The notes beneath the pieces were generated by a model that did not search any database, was not told where the DNA came from, and saw only the letters and a list, made by a program, of their open reading frames with translations. 7,983 bases of DNA from Phycisphaerae bacterium (GTDB taxonomy: Bacteria > Planctomycetota > Phycisphaerae > UBA1845 > Fen-1342): positions 1 through 7,983 of the forward strand of contig JALSRY010000572.1 in NCBI GenBank assembly GCA_026984555.1, in the 5' to 3' direction. The translations under genes were made by a program, and so were the position numbers. Below are positions 6,906 to 7,983 of this stretch, piece after piece (within the stretch, counting starts at the first letter, position 1; each line of letters begins with the position of its first letter).

Positions 6906-6943
6906 CCGGCCGCCGCGGAGCGCGAAACTCCGCCGGCGGCCGG
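6906..6943 (-). terminator. GC-rich hairpin between the dockerin gene and gltX
   Basis: The arms 6906-6920 and 6928-6943 pair over 15 bases with one bulged base around a 7-base loop. It begins about 30 bases past the dockerin-gene stop on the minus strand. Only a short TGGTTT follows, so termination may be imperfect or factor-assisted. Confidence 0.6.
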
Positions 6944-6973
6944 CGCGATTGCGCGATCCTCCCTGACGCCGCT

Positions 6974-7375
6974 CTAGGTGCAGGACGTCCCGTACACGGC
7001 CAACAGCGCGGCCAGGTCGGCCAGATCGACGTCGCCGTCGGCATCGAGATCCCCGTCTTCATACGTCTGCCCGTTGGGCTCACCGTAATGCGCGAGCATC
7101 TGCGCCAGATCACCGAGGTCGATGACGCCATCACCATTGATGTCGCCGAAACACGTGCCGCCGAACCAGCAGGGGACGGCGCCCAGCTCGGCGTCGTCGG
7201 TCACCGAGGAAGCCGAGCCCACCAGCACCTGGCCGACAACGAGCACACTCCCATCATCGGTATTGCTGCCGCCGGCGGAAACGACCGGACATCGCGGGTC
7301 ATCCCCGAAGGCGGGGACCGCCGCGAGCATTGCGACCACCAGGCTGTATTGCGTGATTTTCCACAGTCTCGTCAT
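6974..7375 (-). CDS. Small secreted protein with a C-terminal dockerin-type EF-hand pair
   Basis: This 133-residue exported protein has no recognisable catalytic domain. Residues 1-24 form a signal peptide: basic MTRLWK, a hydrophobic core, and a plausible signal peptidase I site after AFG before DDPRC. Residues 29-70 (CPVVSAGG ... GAVPCW) resemble the short beta-rich stretch often found before C-terminal repeats in planctomycete secreted proteins. Two calcium-loop repeats follow: D78, N80, D82, D86, D89 in DINGDGVIDLGD, and D109, D111, D113, D115, D117, D120 in DLDADGDVDLAD. Each is followed by a helix ending in a HYG or VYG motif. This is a dockerin type I-like pair. Dockerins classically bind cohesins, but in this phylum they are widespread on secreted proteins and their partners are largely unknown. 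The ATG at 7375 has GGGAG eight bases upstream; an in-frame ATG at 7390 has none. It lies 71 bases after the protease gene. The protein might instead be the remnant of a larger secreted protein. Confidence 0.85.
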   Translation of the reverse strand: MTRLWKITQYSLVVAMLAAVPAFGDDPRCPVVSAGGSNTDDGSVLVVGQVLVGSASSVTDDAELGAVPCWFGGTCFGDINGDGVIDLGDLAQMLAHYGEPNGQTYEDGDLDADGDVDLADLAALLAVYGTSCT

Positions 7376-7383
7376 ATCGTCTA

Positions 7384-7388
7384 CTCCC
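7384..7388 (-). promoter_or_regulatory. Ribosome binding site of the dockerin-type gene (GGGAG)
   Basis: On the minus strand GGGAG lies eight bases before the ATG at 7375. It overlaps the alternative in-frame ATG at 7390, so it selects the downstream start. Confidence 0.7.
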
Positions 7389-7403
7389 ATCTGGAAACCG
7401 CTC

Positions 7404-7429
7404 GGGCCGGCTCGTAACGCCGCCGGCCC
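7404..7429 (-). terminator. Hairpin between the protease and dockerin-type genes
   Basis: The perfect 8-bp arms GGGCCGGC (7404-7411) and GCCGGCCC (7422-7429) flank a 10-base loop. It stands 18 bases past the protease stop and 29 bases before the next ATG. No T-run follows, only a GGTTT. It may attenuate or end protease transcription. Confidence 0.4.
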
Positions 7430-7446
7430 CGCGGAAATCCCCTGGA

Positions 7447-7983
7447 TTATCCACCAATCAACACGCTGCCGTTGACGCCGCGCAGCAGCATGTTCCTGCG
7501 GTACCCGCGAATGATCTGGGCCGGGTACGTGCCCGCGTCGATGTTGATCGTCCCGCCGCTGAGCACGCCGTAATACCCCTCGATGATCGTGTCCCAGGGC
7601 TGGGCCGCGGTTCCCTTTTCGGTTCCCCCGTAACCGATATCCACCCAAACGGTGGTTTGCGGATCCCAGAAGGGCTGGAGCACGTCATAGCTGTCGGGCA
7701 ACGAGCCCTCCCACGTATTCTCACCGGGACTGCAACCGCTCTGGGAACAAGTGGCGACCGTTCGGGTGCGCTGGTTGGAATCGAACCCCGGACATCCAGA
7801 CGAGCCACCTTCCTGCCCGCCGTCAGTAAGATCGAGCCGGTACTGGTAGCTGCCGGCGCTACAGTTGTTGTCGTCGCGCCCCTCGTAGACGCCGTAGGAA
7901 ATGCTCTTGCGCACCCCCTGCGGATGGTGGATGAGTACACCGGGCGTCCCGAACGGGATGCTGTTGACGTCCCAGCCCTCCCA
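7447..7983 (-). CDS. C-terminal part of a secreted lysyl-endopeptidase-like serine protease with beta-helix tail (5' partial)
   Basis: The frame is open to the right edge, so only the last 178 residues are seen, numbered here from the edge. GWDVNSIPFGTPGVLIHHPQGVRKSISY (3-30) resembles the segment before the active serine in Achromobacter-type lysyl endopeptidases, which read GW...G.AIHHP.GD.K.IS. QEGGSSGCPGFDSNQR (57-72) matches their EPGSSGSPLFD...R block, making S62 the likely nucleophile, although the usual second small residue is a cysteine here. PDSYDVLQPFWDP fits the closing motif of the protease domain. The catalytic His and Asp would lie outside the window. Residues 109-178 (TVWVDIGYGGTEKGTAAQPWDTI ... 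INIDAGTYPAQII ... GSVLIGG) look like the opening turns of a parallel beta-helix (DUF1565-like) that stops early; in planctomycete secreted proteins such tails occur at the C-terminus. Predicted to act outside the cytoplasm. The tail call is firmer than the protease call. Confidence 0.65.
   Translation of the reverse strand, partial: WEGWDVNSIPFGTPGVLIHHPQGVRKSISYGVYEGRDDNNCSAGSYQYRLDLTDGGQEGGSSGCPGFDSNQRTRTVATCSQSGCSPGENTWEGSLPDSYDVLQPFWDPQTTVWVDIGYGGTEKGTAAQPWDTIIEGYYGVLSGGTINIDAGTYPAQIIRGYRRNMLLRGVNGSVLIGG

Noticed and set aside
5318..7417. Long plus-strand open frame opposite gltX and the dockerin gene (699 codons)
   Set aside because: It spans two well-supported minus-strand genes and their promoter and terminator region, and its product has no recognisable domain. 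High GC removes stop codons.
7773..7789. tRNA T-arm-like string (GGGGTTCGATTCC on the minus strand)
   Set aside because: The flanks do not pair into a five-base T-stem or a cloverleaf, and the bases encode PGFDSNQ in the conserved protease block.

Overview
The window is a GC-rich bacterial chromosome segment with no sign of phage, insertion sequence, CRISPR array or RNA gene. Three features together suggest a member of the Planctomycetota, probably Phycisphaerae-like: a small secreted protein ending in a dockerin-type EF-hand pair, a membrane protein with an N-terminal CxC...CxxC zinc ribbon, and a secreted protease ending in a short beta-helix-like tail. This placement rests on protein style only and has not been tested by a search.

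Layout, left to right. Positions 2-2461 (+) hold most of a very large multiheme c-type cytochrome with 23 CXXCH motifs in view. Its 5' end lies outside the window. A 148-base gap with a -10-like box leads to 2610-3719 (+), a zinc-ribbon protein with about six membrane segments and no assigned function. A 133-base GC-rich gap with a perfect 20-bp palindrome separates this from the convergent minus-strand genes. Reading leftward from the right edge, these are the C-terminal part of a secreted lysyl-endopeptidase-like serine protease (7983-7447), a 133-residue exported dockerin-type protein (7375-6974), glutamyl-tRNA synthetase gltX (6814-5135) and glycine C-acetyltransferase kbl (5046-3853).

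Transcription on the minus strand appears to be in separate units. GC-rich hairpins lie between the protease and dockerin genes and between the dockerin gene and gltX. A good sigma70-like promoter (TTGCCA, 18-nt spacer, TAGGAT) sits just before gltX. kbl follows gltX after 88 bases with a strong Shine-Dalgarno and may be read from the same transcript. The functional themes are extracytoplasmic electron transfer (cytochrome), secretion (protease and dockerin protein) and housekeeping (gltX, kbl). I see no single pathway joining them.

The most notable points are the near-exact tandem duplication of an eight-heme module in the cytochrome (period 254-255 residues for seven of the eight hemes) with a partial third copy, and an insertion of roughly 60 residues in GltX directly after the KMSKR loop. 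I did not find convincing evidence for a wholly new multi-gene system.
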